Translations under genes and position numbers: made by a program
Shown: positions 48,690 through 61,449 of the stretch, piece after piece
Layout: each line of letters starts with the position of its first letter
How positions within the stretch are numbered: the stretch's first letter is position 1
Origin: Myotis daubentonii
Lineage: Eukaryota; Chordata; Mammalia; Chiroptera; Vespertilionidae
Direction: 5' to 3'
DNA length: 64,000 bases
NCBI RefSeq assembly: GCF_963259705.1
Contig: NC_081861.1
Span: forward strand, 67,065,623 to 67,129,622
Notes under the pieces: generated by a model
Database searches by the model: none
What the model was told of the DNA's origin: nothing
The model's input: the letters and a program-made list of their open reading frames with translations, nothing else

Positions 48690-48827
48690 CTGTGATTTCT
48701 GCCCCTAGATAACAAGAATTTCCTCTCCTCCAGATTCCAATATTTTCCCTCTAAATCTTCACCAACAACATCTGATATTCATATGTTTATCAATAGTCTG
48801 TTTTTGATGATTAGGTATTCTCTAAGA

Positions 48828-49138
48828 CAGTGGTTCTCAACCTTCCTAATGCAGCGACCCTTTAATACAGTTCCTCATGTTGTGATGACCCCCAACCATA
48901 AAATTATTTTCGTTGCTACTTCACAACTGTAATTTTGCTACTGTTATGAATCACAATGTAAATATCTGATATGCAGGATGTATTTTCATTGTTACAAATT
49001 GAACATAATTAAAGCATAGTGATTAATCACAAAAACAATATGTAATTTTATATGTGTTTTCCAATGGTCTAAGGTGACCCCTGTGAAAGGGTCGTTCGAC
49101 CCCCAAAGGGTTTGCGACCCATAGGTTGAGAACCGCTG
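48828..49138. mobile_element. SPIN hAT element, unit 6
   Basis: 311 bp. It shares the ccaatggtc variant with unit 5. Confidence 0.9.
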
Positions 49139-49207
49139 CTCTAAGACAATAAAGGCCTTTTCAGCTGTGCTCCTCACTTCCTTTTTTAAATTAATCTTTA
49201 TTAGAGA

Positions 49208-49378
49208 GACAGAAGATGGCGGCGATATAGGCAGACGCGTCCCAGGTCGTGTCCCGGAGCAAATGGAGTGAGCAGCTGAAACTAGTAACACCCACACCGA
49301 ATTGGCGAAATTGCTCAGCTGGTGAGACCATTTGCAGCCGGGAAGAGCAGAACTCCCCTGGAAAGGTAAAAAAAAAAA

Positions 49379-49409
<31 letters not shown>

Positions 49410-52400
49410 CAAAAAAAAACACAGGGATTTGGGCAGGAAAGTTTGCCAGACCTCTGAGCCAAGAGAGTTGGAGGGAGACCGCGTGGCAGACAGCCGCGTC
49501 CCTTGGGACAGGCACAGCCCCTGACTGGGGGAAAGGAGAACCGCGGGATTCCTGGCGCCGCCTGGGGAGTTGAGAGCTGGGTTCTGTGATCACAGAGGAC
49601 TGAGCCTAAAGGGGGCAGCCTGAAGAGCTGACCAGACCATGCAGTCCTGGTAAGAGAAGAAGCTTACAGAAACCAAGCCTTCCCTGTTTCCGTGGCCGGC
49701 ATTTGTTTGTTTGTTTTCACTGAATCCTGTTCATGGGACATTTCGGATACAGACACTCACCTGTGCTGAAGAGAGGGAGAGTGTGCAGAGGAGTGGAATC
49801 TGGGGAGAGACTGGGGAGAGAGGGGGAGCCGGGAGAGGTGGCAGCGAATTGAGTGCTGAGACACCCCTGAGCCCAGGACTGGGGCAGCCATTCTCTCCGG
49901 AGAGTGAGACTCCTCCCCCCAGCCCCCAGGCAAGGAGCACAGCCACACCCAGATTCCACCCTGTAGGAGATCAAGGATTAAAATAACCTGATCAGTCCCT
50001 GGGAATTAACAGGGTCTGGCCTATAGAGGGATTTTCAATCCCAGCAACAACATAGCGCCCGTAACTATTACGCAGCCAGCTCTGGGCAGTGAACTTCCAC
50101 TGGACAGAGAGGCCCTATAGCCTCAGAGGCCAACCCCAGAACACTGCCACCCAGAGGCTGACCCACAAACTGACTCTTTGCTAAACACAAAATAAGGCAG
50201 TCTGGGAAACAAATACGACCTGCTTTAAAATAAGGACTGTGGTTTACAACACAGAGGAACAGTGAATTGCAGGGAAACTCAACACTCTCCTGAATACCTG
50301 GCAGGTCTAAGGTGAGCCACACTGAAGAATAGAAGAACCGAAGGACCTTCACTACTGCAATTTTTTTTTCTTTTTTCATCTTTTAACTAAGAAACCATTT
50401 TTTTTCTTTTTTTTTTCTTCTTTTTTTTCTTCTTTTTTTTTCTTCTTTTTCCATCACCTGATTTTACCCTTTTAATTACTACCTTCTTATTTTTAACCAG
50501 TATTATTACTGCTACCATTTTACCATTTTTTAAAGTGCCACTTTATTTTCTCTTTATTTTATTTTGGGATTAGTGTTCTCCATTCTATTTTCATCTTTAT
50601 ATTATTGGTTGTTTCTAGTTTGCATTCATCTCCAGGGAGCTGTTGCTGGAATTTGTTGGGATTAGTGGCGGTTCTATAGGAGTCTTCTCCTCATATAAAA
50701 AGTCTCTTCCCCTCCTCCACTTCATTCTCTCTTTTCGCTCTTTTTTTTCTTTTCTTTTCTCGCTTTTATTTCCCCCCCTCCTTTTTCCTAATTTCATTTT
50801 TGCACTCCTTTTTTTGGTCCCTATGCTTCTTTTCTTTTTTCTCTTTTATCTTATTCTCTTCCTTCTTCCTTATCCCCTAATTCTCTTTATTCGGGTGGTC
50901 ACCTTTATTTGGGGTTATTAATATCGTGAATATCTTTGTGTATAGTGCCTGGTATGTGGTGCCTTCTGTGTTGTATTTTGTGCCTTTAAATCAATGCAGC
51001 AGATCCAAGCAACAGTAACCTCCTGAGCACCACACCCTCTGCTGAGGAACAGCAGCTGTACATGAAACCTCACCCCACCAGCCAGAAGAGCCACCGCAGC
51101 TGTGAACAGCACCCACCAGAGGAGCTGCTGCCAACTGAAGAGCAGCTGCTACCGCAACCGCCCGAAGAGCAACCACAGACCAAGGAGTCACTGCCACCCA
51201 GGGAGCAACCACTGAACGACTCAACGTCTAGATATGTCAGTGAGATCAAACATGGGTAGACAAAGAAACCCCCAAAGGAAAGAGAAGGAGGACTCTCCAG
51301 AAAAGCAGCTAAGTAATACAGAGGCATGCAACATGACACATAAAGAATTCAGAATAAGGGTCCTAGAGTGCATAAACAGGATAGAGGAAAAAATCAACAA
51401 CCTCTGCAAGAAGCAAGAAGAAACAGATGAAAAAATCGATAACATATGGAAGAAGCTAGAAGAAACAGATGAAAAAATCAACAACTTAAGTAAGACCCAA
51501 GAAGAAATGAAGAGTGATATAGCTGCAATGAAAAACTCCATTGAAAGTATCAACAGTAGACTAGGAGAAGCGGAGGACCGAATTAGTGAATTAGAAGACA
51601 AGGAAGCAAAACACACCCAAAATGTACTGCAATTGGAGAAAAAAATTAAAAGACAGGAGGAGAGCCTAAGGGAGCTTTGGGACAACATGAAATGAAACAA
51701 CATATGAATAATAGGGGTACCAGAACAACAGAAAGATGAACAAGGATTAGAAAACCTATTAGAAGAAATAATATCAGAAAACTTCCCTGAGGTGGGGAAG
51801 AAAAAAGTCACACAAGCCCAGAGAGTCCCAAACAAGGTGAACCCGAAAAGACCCACACCAAGACACATCATAATTACCATGGCAAATGTTCAGGACAAAG
51901 AGAGAATCTTACAGGCTGCAAGAGAGAGACGGAAAGTTACATACAAGAGATCGCCCATTAGATTGTCAAATGATGTCTCAACAGAAACACATCAGGCCAG
52001 AAAAGAATGGACAGAAATTTACAAAGTGATGCAAAGCAAAGGACTGGATCCAAGAATACTCTATCCAGCAAGGCTATCATTCAAACTTGAAGGGGAAATA
52101 AGAAGCTTCACAGACAAAAAAAAAGGCTAAGGGAGTTTATCACCACCAAGCCAGCAATGCAAGGAATGCTAAAGGGACTGGTGTAAAAAGAAGAAATAAA
52201 AAGCTCAGAAAGAAAACAGCCACACAAAAAAAGAAATGGCTACAAACAAGTACCTTTCAATAATAACTTTAAACGTAAATGGACTAAATGCTCCAACCAA
52301 AAGACATCGAGTGGCTGAATGGATAAAAAAACATGACCCATACATCTGCTGTCTACAAGAAACCCACCTCATTAGAAGGGACTCACACGGACTGAAAGTG

Positions 52401-53054
52401 AAAGGATGGAAAAATATCTTTCAGGCAAATGAAAAGGAAAAGAAAGCTGGGGTAGCAATACTTATATCGGACAAAATAGACCTCAAAGTGAAGGCCATAA
52501 CAAGAGATAAGGAAGGCCACTTCATAATACTAAGGGGATCAATACAACAAGAAGATATAACCCTGGTAAACATATATGCACCCAATGCAGGAGCACCCAA
52601 ATTCATAAAAAAAAAAACTCCTGGAAGATATCAAAGGAGAGATCGACAACAATACAATCATAGTAGGGGACTTTAATGCACCATTGACAGCACTGGATAA
52701 GTCCTATAGACAAACAATCAGCAAAGATACAGCAATCCTAAATGACTCACTAGATCAGATGGACTTAATTGACATCTTCAGAACACTTCACCCCAAAGCC
52801 AGAGAATATACATTCTTCTCAGGTGCTCATGGGACATCTTCAAAAATAGACCACATATTGGGTCACAAGCAAAGTATCCCCAAATTCAAGAAGATTGAAA
52901 TCATAAAAAGCATCTTCGCAGACCACGATGGCATAATACTAGAAATAAACTACAATAAAAACAACCCAAAATACTCAAACACCTGGAAGCTGAATAGCAT
53001 GCTATTAAATATTGACTGGGTTACCAATGAGATCAAAGAAGAAATTAAAAACAT
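49208..53054 (+). mobile_element. L1 LINE, 5'-complete, 3'-truncated (unit 7)
   Basis: Same structure. It shares cacacggactg and the A11C tract with unit 6. Confidence 0.93.
51234..52186 (+). pseudogene. L1 ORF1, disabled, unit 7
   Basis: It has the same two TGA codons and the 9-A shifted C-terminal frame. Confidence 0.9.
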
Positions 53055-53082
53055 TAAGACTTGCTTGAATTTTAAGTCTTAG
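52236..53082 (+). pseudogene. L1 ORF2 endonuclease domain, frameshifted, unit 7
   Basis: It has the A11C frame break as in unit 6, without that unit's Tyr-Ile change. Confidence 0.9.
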
Positions 53083-53313
53083 ACCAGAGAGTAGCTTTTA
53101 TATATTACTGTTTAAAGTAGCAGTATCCACAAAAGAGGACAAAATAATATATTGTAATGGCAGTTAAAGCACTACTTAATAATCCCTGTCTCAAGTCCTT
53201 TTTTGTAACGAGGCAGTATATAAATAAATGAAATCAGCGGACTCTAATTCCTTTTATATATGTTTCTTTGTTTTTCCCACCACTCCTCAGTCCTCCTGTA
53301 AAGCCCCAATCCC

Positions 53314-53601
53314 ATGAAGTTCATGCCAACTGCTATGCTACCCTCTCTGCCACCCCCGTTGCCACCACTTCCTACGTTTAGACATTCCCAATTAGGAATA
53401 AATCCTTTGGCGCCTCAGTCATGGTCTTCAGGCCCACCCCAGTTACCACAATCATTCTGGGAGCCATCCCCGACCCCAGCCTTGACTTGTTCAAAACCCT
53501 TGCGAAAGTCTTCTCTTCCCCAACAACCTCCGCCAGTTACTCCCACCAGCGCCCCTCCCCGCGCACCGTCGCCATTAGAAACTGCTCCCTTAAGTCCCTG
53601 A
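53314..53601 (+). other. Unrecognised proline-rich ORF, unit 7
   Basis: Its predicted product is identical to the unit-1 copy. Confidence 0.3.
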
Positions 53602-53837
53602 TTCTACCATTCCCACACTGCCCACACCTTCTACCTTCCAATTCTCCATGAGATATCTCCTGGATGTCTCGCAGCTACTTCTCCCACCAAATGACAGAAA
53701 CAGCGGAATCAGAAGTATTGCGGTGCTGTTCAGTCCTTTAATGACATTAGTTGACAACAGAACCTGGCTTCCTGAGCTAGGCGACATTTAGCTTGGGCTG
53801 CTCCAATGACTCTTGCCAGGCTCGGGGACGCAGGCTT

Positions 53838-54206
53838 TCAGCCTCTTCTAGATGCACGCTTTGGGTCGAACAGAGTGAACGCTGCATCACGGTAGCGCGG
53901 CACTTCATGGCTGTTGGCTGCCCTCTCCGCCTCTGGCTCGGCAGTAGGCGCACTCGGCACACTTGGCGCACTTGGAGCACTTGGCGCACGTTGGTTGTTG
54001 ACCTCCATGCCCACCATCTCCACGATGTAGTCCGTCAGGGAGTCGAGCATGACCATAACCAAGTCATTTGCGCCGGAACCTTGATCTTGATTCTGTTGAT
54101 TGTTTTGAAGAAGGCGATCCACGTAGGTCAAAGGAGACTGCAACTCGGCGGTTAAATCGTGGCCTGGAGTCTTGGTGGAGTTCGCAGGGCTTTGATTTTG
54201 TGACAT
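53838..54206 (-). CDS. H2AP: Short histone H2A variant H2A.P, unit 7 copy (S43G)
   Basis: Intact 122 codons. Codon 43 (plus-strand 54078-54080) reads Gly instead of Ser, in the loop between helices 1 and 2. It shares this change only with unit 8, and this is the only amino-acid difference among the eight copies. Confidence 0.82.
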   Translation of the reverse strand: MSQNQSPANSTKTPGHDLTAELQSPLTYVDRLLQNNQQNQDQGSGANDLVMVMLDSLTDYIVEMVGMEVNNQRAPSAPSAPSVPSAPTAEPEAERAANSHEVPRYRDAAFTLFDPKRASRRG

Positions 54207-55629
54207 GGTTGTTGATTTCAGTCCGATCAGCCCTTCTTAACTGTACGTATAGCTGGACTAGGTCTTTGAAGACACCACCGCTCAGCTCTGCGTCTTAGAT
54301 CTCTGCACTCTAGCCCCTCATTGGTCAGGGAGCCCTTTATGACATCCTGGACTTTGGGTCGTCATAGGTGTCCATTGTGACCTCATCAGACCTCAGCCTA
54401 GAAATGTCCCCTACAGGGACCTGTAACTCTAGCGACTGGCCCCTGACTTTTGAGGGAACTGTCATTTTCTGCTTGACTTTAACATTGTAAAAATAAATGT
54501 GTTTCAATAGAAAACTTTTCCCATCTTAAGGACACAATTCCATGCCATCTGATTCTAACCTTACATTGTCTTTAAGGTCCTTTACAACCTTTGATTGGTT
54601 GTAGGCTACTGATAAACATGTAAACTGTCTTGTTTAGCAGATATTAAATTGCCCCCCTGTGATGATGTCAGGAAACCAGTTTTACATCCATTTATACATT
54701 CATTGAAATGTTCTTGATTAATATTCCCATATCTAAATTTGTTTTCTCTTTTCAACCAGTTATAACACCTTGCCATTCCCTCATTGAGAAAATAGAATCT
54801 TTTAACACATGTTCATTTTATATCTGTATGAATGTTTTGGTTTTTTACACCTTTTGAAAAATATATTTTAATCATTTTGGAAGTCACAATGAGTTGCTCA
54901 GTAGATTCATCTGTCAGAATCAGGTAGATGTTGTTGAGCCTCATTTTTAAGAATCATTTGAAGCCCAGATGTGCTTTTTCTTGGCTGTCCTAGGTGAAGC
55001 CAAAGCACCAAGAGATGTTTATTTTTGTTTTGTTTTTTTTTTTTTATCATTTTCATTTTCCTCTCTACTAATATTGTGTTTCTGCTTTGTTTTTGGTTCA
55101 TTTATTTATAGCTGATCACAGTCATAAATATGTCTATTCCAAAAGAGAGAATGTAGAAGGAAGAAAGGAGTCTCTGACCCAAGCAACTTCAATATTGAAG
55201 CACACAAACCTGCATAGCTTCAAGGCCTGGAAATGATCATTGTTGAGGTGAGGCTCTTCCTTCTGATCCCATGAATTCACCTGGCTCCACAGCTCTGCCC
55301 TCTATGTTCTGCACTCAGAATCATCTTTCCTTTTGAATTGAGCACATGTTTGCAGTTGAGTAGTTTATCAGCCCATTTTCTGCTTGTCAACACCTGGAAG
55401 TACCACAACCTTCTATCATTTCATCCTCGGTCTATTCTTTCAGTTAAAAATGACATTGTTTCTGTTGATTTAACATATGCAAAAATCCTGTAGTCTCCCA
55501 TGTATGTCGTGGGGATTCATGTCCTTAGACAAGAAGCTCCTTCCCACATCCCTCTTGGAAAATCTCATCTCTATTTGTTGCTTCTGCTAAGATAGCTGGG
55601 AACATCCATGATTCATATCCTATATTGCT

Positions 55630-55935
55630 TCAAAGAGCCCTCTGAATACTCTGACCTTTTGATTCCTCAGCTGTACTAGCACATGGATGACTAGCTACAT
55701 CCTTGATTTTATCTCCATGGGACACTTTCCTGACAGTGAATCCTCTCATTTTAATGTCTTTCACAATCTGGATAGGCTGAGAATTTCTTGTATCTTCATG
55801 TACTGGTTCTTTTTTGCTTACCAGTTCTTCCCTCGATTTATGTATTTTCTTTAAAATAGCAAGAAAAAGCAATGTCATGCCTTCAACACTTTCCTTGGGA
55901 ACCTGCTCAGCTACATGTGCATTGTTACAATTCAC
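55630..55935 (-). pseudogene. Decayed unrecognised reading frame, unit 7
   Basis: Same as the unit-1 stretch. Confidence 0.35.
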
Positions 55936-56073
55936 CTGTGATTTCTGCCCCTAGATAACAAGAATTTCCTCTCCTCCAGATTCCAATATTTTCCCTCTAA
56001 ATCTTCACCAACAACATCTGATATTCATATGTTTATCAATAGTCTGTTTTTGATGATTAGGTATTCTCTAAGA

Positions 56074-56384
56074 CAGTGGTTCTCAACCTTCCTAATGCAG
56101 CGACCCTTTAATACAGTTCCTCATGTTGTGATGACCCCCAACCATAAAATTATTTTCGTTGCTACTTCACAACTGTAATTTTGCTACTGTTATGAATCAC
56201 AATGTAAATATCTGATATGCAGGATGTATTTTCATTGTTACAAATTGAACATAATTAAAGCATAGTGATTAATCACAAAAACAATATGTAATTTTATATG
56301 TGTTTTCCGATGGTCTAAGGTGACCCCTGTGAAAGGGTCGTTCGACCCCCAAAGGGTTTGCGACCCATAGGTTGAGAACCGCTG
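56074..56384. mobile_element. SPIN hAT element, unit 7
   Basis: 311 bp, with the ccgatggtc form and duplications intact. Confidence 0.9.
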
Positions 56385-56453
56385 CTCTAAGACAATAAAG
56401 GCCTTTTCAGCTGTGCTCCTCACTTCCTTTTTTAAATTAATCTTTATTAGAGA

Positions 56454-56620
56454 GACAGAAGATGGCGGCGATATAGGCAGACGCGTCCCAGGTCGTGTCC
56501 CGGAGCAAATGGAGTGAGCAGCTGAAACTAGTAACACCCACACCGAATTGGCGAAATTGCTCAGCTGGTGAGACCATTTGCAGCCGGGAAGAGCAGAACT
56601 CCCCTGGAAAGGTAAAAAAA

Positions 56621-56651
<31 letters not shown>

Positions 56652-59600
56652 CAAAAAAAAACACAGGGATTTGGGCAGGAAAGTTTGCCAGACCTCTGAG
56701 CCAAGAGAGTTGGAGGGAGACCGCGTGGCAGACAGCCGCGTCCCTTGGGACAGGCACAGCCCCTGACTGGGGGAAAGGAGAACCGCGGGATTCCTGGCGC
56801 CGCCTGGGGAGTTGAGAGCTGGGTTCTGTGATCACAGAGGACTGAGCCTAAAGGGGGCAGCCTGAAGAGCTGACCAGACCATGCAGTCCTGGTAAGAGAA
56901 GAAGCTTACAGAAACCAAGCCTTCCCTGTTTCCGTGGCCGGCATTTGTTTGTTTGTTTTCACTGAATCCTGTTCATGGGACATTTCGGATACAGACACTC
57001 ACCTGTGCTGAAGAGAGGGAGAGTGTGCAGAGGAGTGGAATCTGGGGAGAGACTGGGGAGAGAGGGGGAGCCGGGAGAGGTGGCAGCGAATTGAGTGCTG
57101 AGACACCCCTGAGCCCAGGACTGGGGCAGCCATTCTCTCCGGAGAGTGAGACTCCTCCCCCCAGCCCCCAGGCAAGGAGCACAGCCACACCCAGATTCCA
57201 CCCTGTAGGAGATCAAGGATTAAAATAACCTGATCAGTCCCTGGGAATTAACAGGGTCTGGCCTATAGAGGGATTTTCAATCCCAGCAACAACATAGCGC
57301 CCGTAACTATTACGCAGCCAGCTCTGGGCAGTGAACTTCCACTGGACAGAGAGGCCCTATAGCCTCAGAGGCCAACCCCAGAACACTGCCACCCAGAGGC
57401 TGACCCACAAACTGACTCTTTGCTAAACACAAAATAAGGCAGTCTGGGAAACAAATACGACCTGCTTTAAAATAAGGACTGTGGTTTACAACACAGAGGA
57501 ACAGTGAATTGTAGGGAAACTCAACACTCTCCTGAATACCTGGCAGGTCTAAGGTGAGCCACACTGAAGAATAGAAGAACCGAAGGACCTTCACTACTGC
57601 AATTTTTTTTTCTTTTTTCATCTTTTAACTAAGAACCCATTTTTTTTCTTTTTTTTTTCTTCTTTTTTTTTCTTCTTTTTTTTTCTTCTTTTTCCATCAC
57701 CTGATTTTACCCTTTTAATTACTACCTTCTTATTTTTAACCAGTATTATTACTGCTATCATTTTACCATTTTTTAAAGTGCCACTTTATTTTCTCTTTAT
57801 TTTATTTTGGGATTAGTGTTCTCCATTCTATTTTCATCTTTATATTATTGGTTGTTTCTAGTTTGCATTCATCTCCAGGGAGCTGTTGCTGGAATTTGTT
57901 GGGATTAGTGGCGGTTCTATAGGAGTCTTCTCCTCATATAAAAAGTCTCTTCCCCTCCTCCACTTCATTCTCTCTTTTCGCTCTTTTTTTCTTTTCTTTT
58001 CTCGCTTTTATTTCCCCCCCTCCTTTTTCCTAATTTCATTTTTGCACTCCTTTTTTTGGTCCCTATGCTTCTTTTCTTTTTTCTCTTTTATCTTATTCTC
58101 TTCCTTCTTCCTTATCCCCTAATTCTCTTTATTCGGGTGGTCACCTTTATTTGGGGTTATTAATATCGTGAATATCTTTGTGTATAGTGCCTGGTATGTG
58201 GTGCCTTGTTGTGTTGTATTTTGTGCCTTTAAATCAATGCAGCAGATCCAAGCAACAGTAACCTCCTGAGCACCACACCCTCTGCTGAGGAACAGCAGCT
58301 GTACATGAAACCTCACCCCACCAGCCAGAAGAGCCACCGCAGCTGTGAACAGCACCCACCAGAGGAGCTGCTGCCAACTGAAGAGCAGCTGCTACCACAA
58401 CCGCCCGAAGAGCAACCACAGACCAAGGAGTCACTGCCACCCAGGGAGCAACCACTGAACGACTCAACGTCTAGATATGTCAGTGAGATCAAACATGGGT
58501 AGACAAAGAAACCCCCAAAGGAAAGAGAAGGAGGACTCTCCAGAAAAGCAGCTAAGTAATACAGAGGCATGCAACATGACACATAAAGAATTCAGAATAA
58601 GGGTCCTAGAGTGCATGAACAGGATAGAGGAAAAAATCAACAACCTCTGCAAGAAGCAAGAAGAAACAGATGAAAAAATCGATAACATATGGAAGAAGCT
58701 AGAAGAAACAGATGAAAAAATCAACAACTTAAGTAAGACCCAAGAAGAAATGAAGAGTGATATAGCTGCAATGAAAAACTCCATTGAAAGTATCAACAGT
58801 AGACTAGGAGAAGCGGAGGACCGAATTAGTGAATTAGAAGACAAGGAAGCAAAACACACCCAAAATGTACTGCAATTGGAGAAAAAAATTAAAAGACAGG
58901 AGGAGAGCCTAAGGGAGCTTTGGGACAACATGAAATGAAACAACATATGAATAATAGGGGTACCAGAACAACAGAAAGATGAACAAGGATTAGAAAACCT
59001 ATTAGAAGAAATAATATCAGAAAACTTCCCTGAGGTGGGGAAGAAAAAAGTCACACAAGCCCAGAGAGTCCCAAACAAGGTGAACCCGAAAAGACCCACA
59101 CCAAGACACATCATAATTACCATGGCAAATGTTCAGGACAAAGAGAGAATCTTACAGGCTGCAAGAGAGAGACGGAAAGTTACATACAAGAGATCGCCCA
59201 TTAGATTGTCAAATGATGTCTCAACAGAAACACATCAGGCCAGAAAAGAATGGACAGAAATTTACAAAGTGATGCAAAGCAAAGGACTGGATCCAAGAAT
59301 ACTCTATCCAGCAAGGCTATCATTCAAACTTGAAGGGGAAATAAGAAGCTTCACAGACAAAAAAAAAAGGCTAAGGGAGTTTATCACCACCAAGCCAGCA
59401 ATGCAAGGAATGCTAAAGGGACTGGTGTAAAAAGAAGAAATAAAAAGCTCAGAAAGAAAACAGCCACACAAAAAAAGAAATGGCTACAAACAAGTACCTT
59501 TCAATAATAACTTTAAACGTAAATGGACTAAATGCTCCAACCAAAAGACATCGAGTGGCTGAATGGATAAAAAAACATGACCCATACATCTGCTGTCTAC

Positions 59601-60297
59601 AAGAAACCCACCTCATTAGAAGGGACTCACATGGACTGAAAGTGAAAGGATGGAAAAATATCTTTCAGGCAAATGAAAAGGAAAAGAAAGCTGGGGTAGC
59701 AATACTTATATCGGACAAAATAGACCTCAAAGTGAAGGCCATAACAAGAGATAAGGAAGGCCACTTCATAATACTAAGGGGATCAATACAACAAGAAGAT
59801 ATAACCCTGGTAAACATATATGCACCCAATGCAGGAGCACCCAAATTCATAAAAAAAAAACTCCTGGAAGATATCAAAGGAGAGATCGACAACAATACAA
59901 TCATAGTAGGGGACTTTAATGCACCATTGACAGCACTGGATAAGTCCTATAGACAAACAATCAGCAAAGATACAGCAATCCTAAATGACTCACTAGATCA
60001 GATGGACTTAATTGACATCTTCAGAACACTTCACCCCAAAGCCAGAGAATATACATTCTTCTCAGGTGCTCATGGGACATCTTCAAAAATAGACCACATA
60101 TTGGGTCACAAGCAAAGTATCCCCAAATTCAAGAAGATTGAAATCATAAAAAGCATCTTCGCAGACCACGATGGCATAATACTAGAAATAAACTACAATA
60201 AAAACAACCCAAAATACTCAAACACCTGGAAGCTGAATAGCATGCTATTAAATATTGACTGGGTTACCAATGAGATCAAAGAAGAAATTAAAAACAT
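56454..60297 (+). mobile_element. L1 LINE, 5'-complete, 3'-truncated (unit 8)
   Basis: Same structure but with several private changes, for example gaattgtaggg at about 57507, aagaacccat at about 57631 and ctaccacaacc at about 58392. It shares cttgttgtgtt at about 58205 with unit 2. Confidence 0.93.
58477..59430 (+). pseudogene. L1 ORF1, disabled by two stops, C-terminal frame open, unit 8
   Basis: The A run is 10 long, so the C-terminal frame reads through the usual L-R-E-F-I-T-T-K-P ending to the natural stop. This is the only unit with that end intact. The two internal TGA codons remain. It shares the Met codon in the coiled coil with unit 1. Confidence 0.9.
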
Positions 60298-60325
60298 TAA
60301 GACTTGCTTGAATTTTAAGTCTTAG
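59480..60325 (+). pseudogene. L1 ORF2 endonuclease-only frame, open, unit 8
   Basis: The A tract is A10C as in unit 5, and 281 codons are open across the complete endonuclease domain before the truncation. Confidence 0.88.
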
Positions 60326-60556
60326 ACCAGAGAGTAGCTTTTATATATTACTGTTTAAAGTAGCAGTATCCACAAAAGAGGACAAAATAATATATTGTAA
60401 TGGCAGTTAAAGCACTACTTAATAATCCCTGTCTCAAGTCCTTTTTTGTAACGAGGCAGTATATAAATAAATGAAATCAGCGGACTCTAATTCCTTTTAT
60501 ATATGTTTCTTTGTTTTTCCCACCACTCCTCAGTCCTCCTGTAAAGCCCCAATCCC

Positions 60557-60844
60557 ATGAAGTTCATGCCAACTGCTATGCTACCCTCTCTGCCACCCCC
60601 GTTGCCACCACTTCCTACGTTTAGACATTCCCAATTAGGAATAAATCCTTTGGCGCCTCAGTCATGGTCTTCAGGCCCACCCCAGTTACCACAATCATTC
60701 TGGGAGCCATCCCCGACCCCAGCCTTGACTTGTTCAAAACCCTTGCGAAAGTCTTCTCTTCCCCAACAACCTCCGCCAGTTACTCCCACCAGCGCCCCTC
60801 CCCGCGCACCGTCGCCATTAGAAACTGCTCCCTTAAGTCCCTGA
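60557..60844 (+). other. Unrecognised proline-rich ORF, unit 8
   Basis: Its predicted product is identical to the unit-1 copy. Confidence 0.3.
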
Positions 60845-61080
60845 TTCTACCATTCCCACACTGCCCACACCTTCTACCTTCCAATTCTCCATGAGATATC
60901 TCCTGGATGTCTCGCAGCTACTTCTCCCACCAAATGACAGAAACAGCGGAATCAGAAGTATTGCGGTGCTGTTCAGTCCTTTAATGACATTAGTTGACAA
61001 CAGAACCTGGCTTCCTGAGCTAGGCGACATTTAGCTTGGGCTGCTCCAATGACTCTTGCCAGGCTCGGGGACGCAGGCTT

Positions 61081-61449
61081 TCAGCCTCTTCTAGATGCAC
61101 GCTTTGGGTCGAACAGAGTGAACGCTGCATCACGGTAGCGCGGCACTTCATGGCTGTTGGCTGCCCTCTCCGCCTCTGGCTCGGCAGTAGGCGCACTCGG
61201 CACACTTGGCGCACTTGGAGCACTTGGCGCACGTTGGTTGTTGACCTCCATGCCCACCATCTCCACGATGTAGTCCGTCAGGGAGTCGAGCATGACCATA
61301 ACCAAGTCATTTGCGCCGGAACCTTGATCTTGATTCTGTTGATTGTTTTGAAGAAGGCGATCCACGTAGGTCAAAGGAGACTGCAACTCGGCGGTTAAAT
61401 CGTGGCCTGGAGTCTTGGTGGAGTTCGCAGGGCTTTGATTTTGTGACAT
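61081..61449 (-). CDS. H2AP: Short histone H2A variant H2A.P, unit 8 copy (S43G)
   Basis: Intact 122 codons, with a predicted protein identical to the unit-7 copy, including Gly43. Confidence 0.82.
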   Translation of the reverse strand: MSQNQSPANSTKTPGHDLTAELQSPLTYVDRLLQNNQQNQDQGSGANDLVMVMLDSLTDYIVEMVGMEVNNQRAPSAPSAPSVPSAPTAEPEAERAANSHEVPRYRDAAFTLFDPKRASRRG

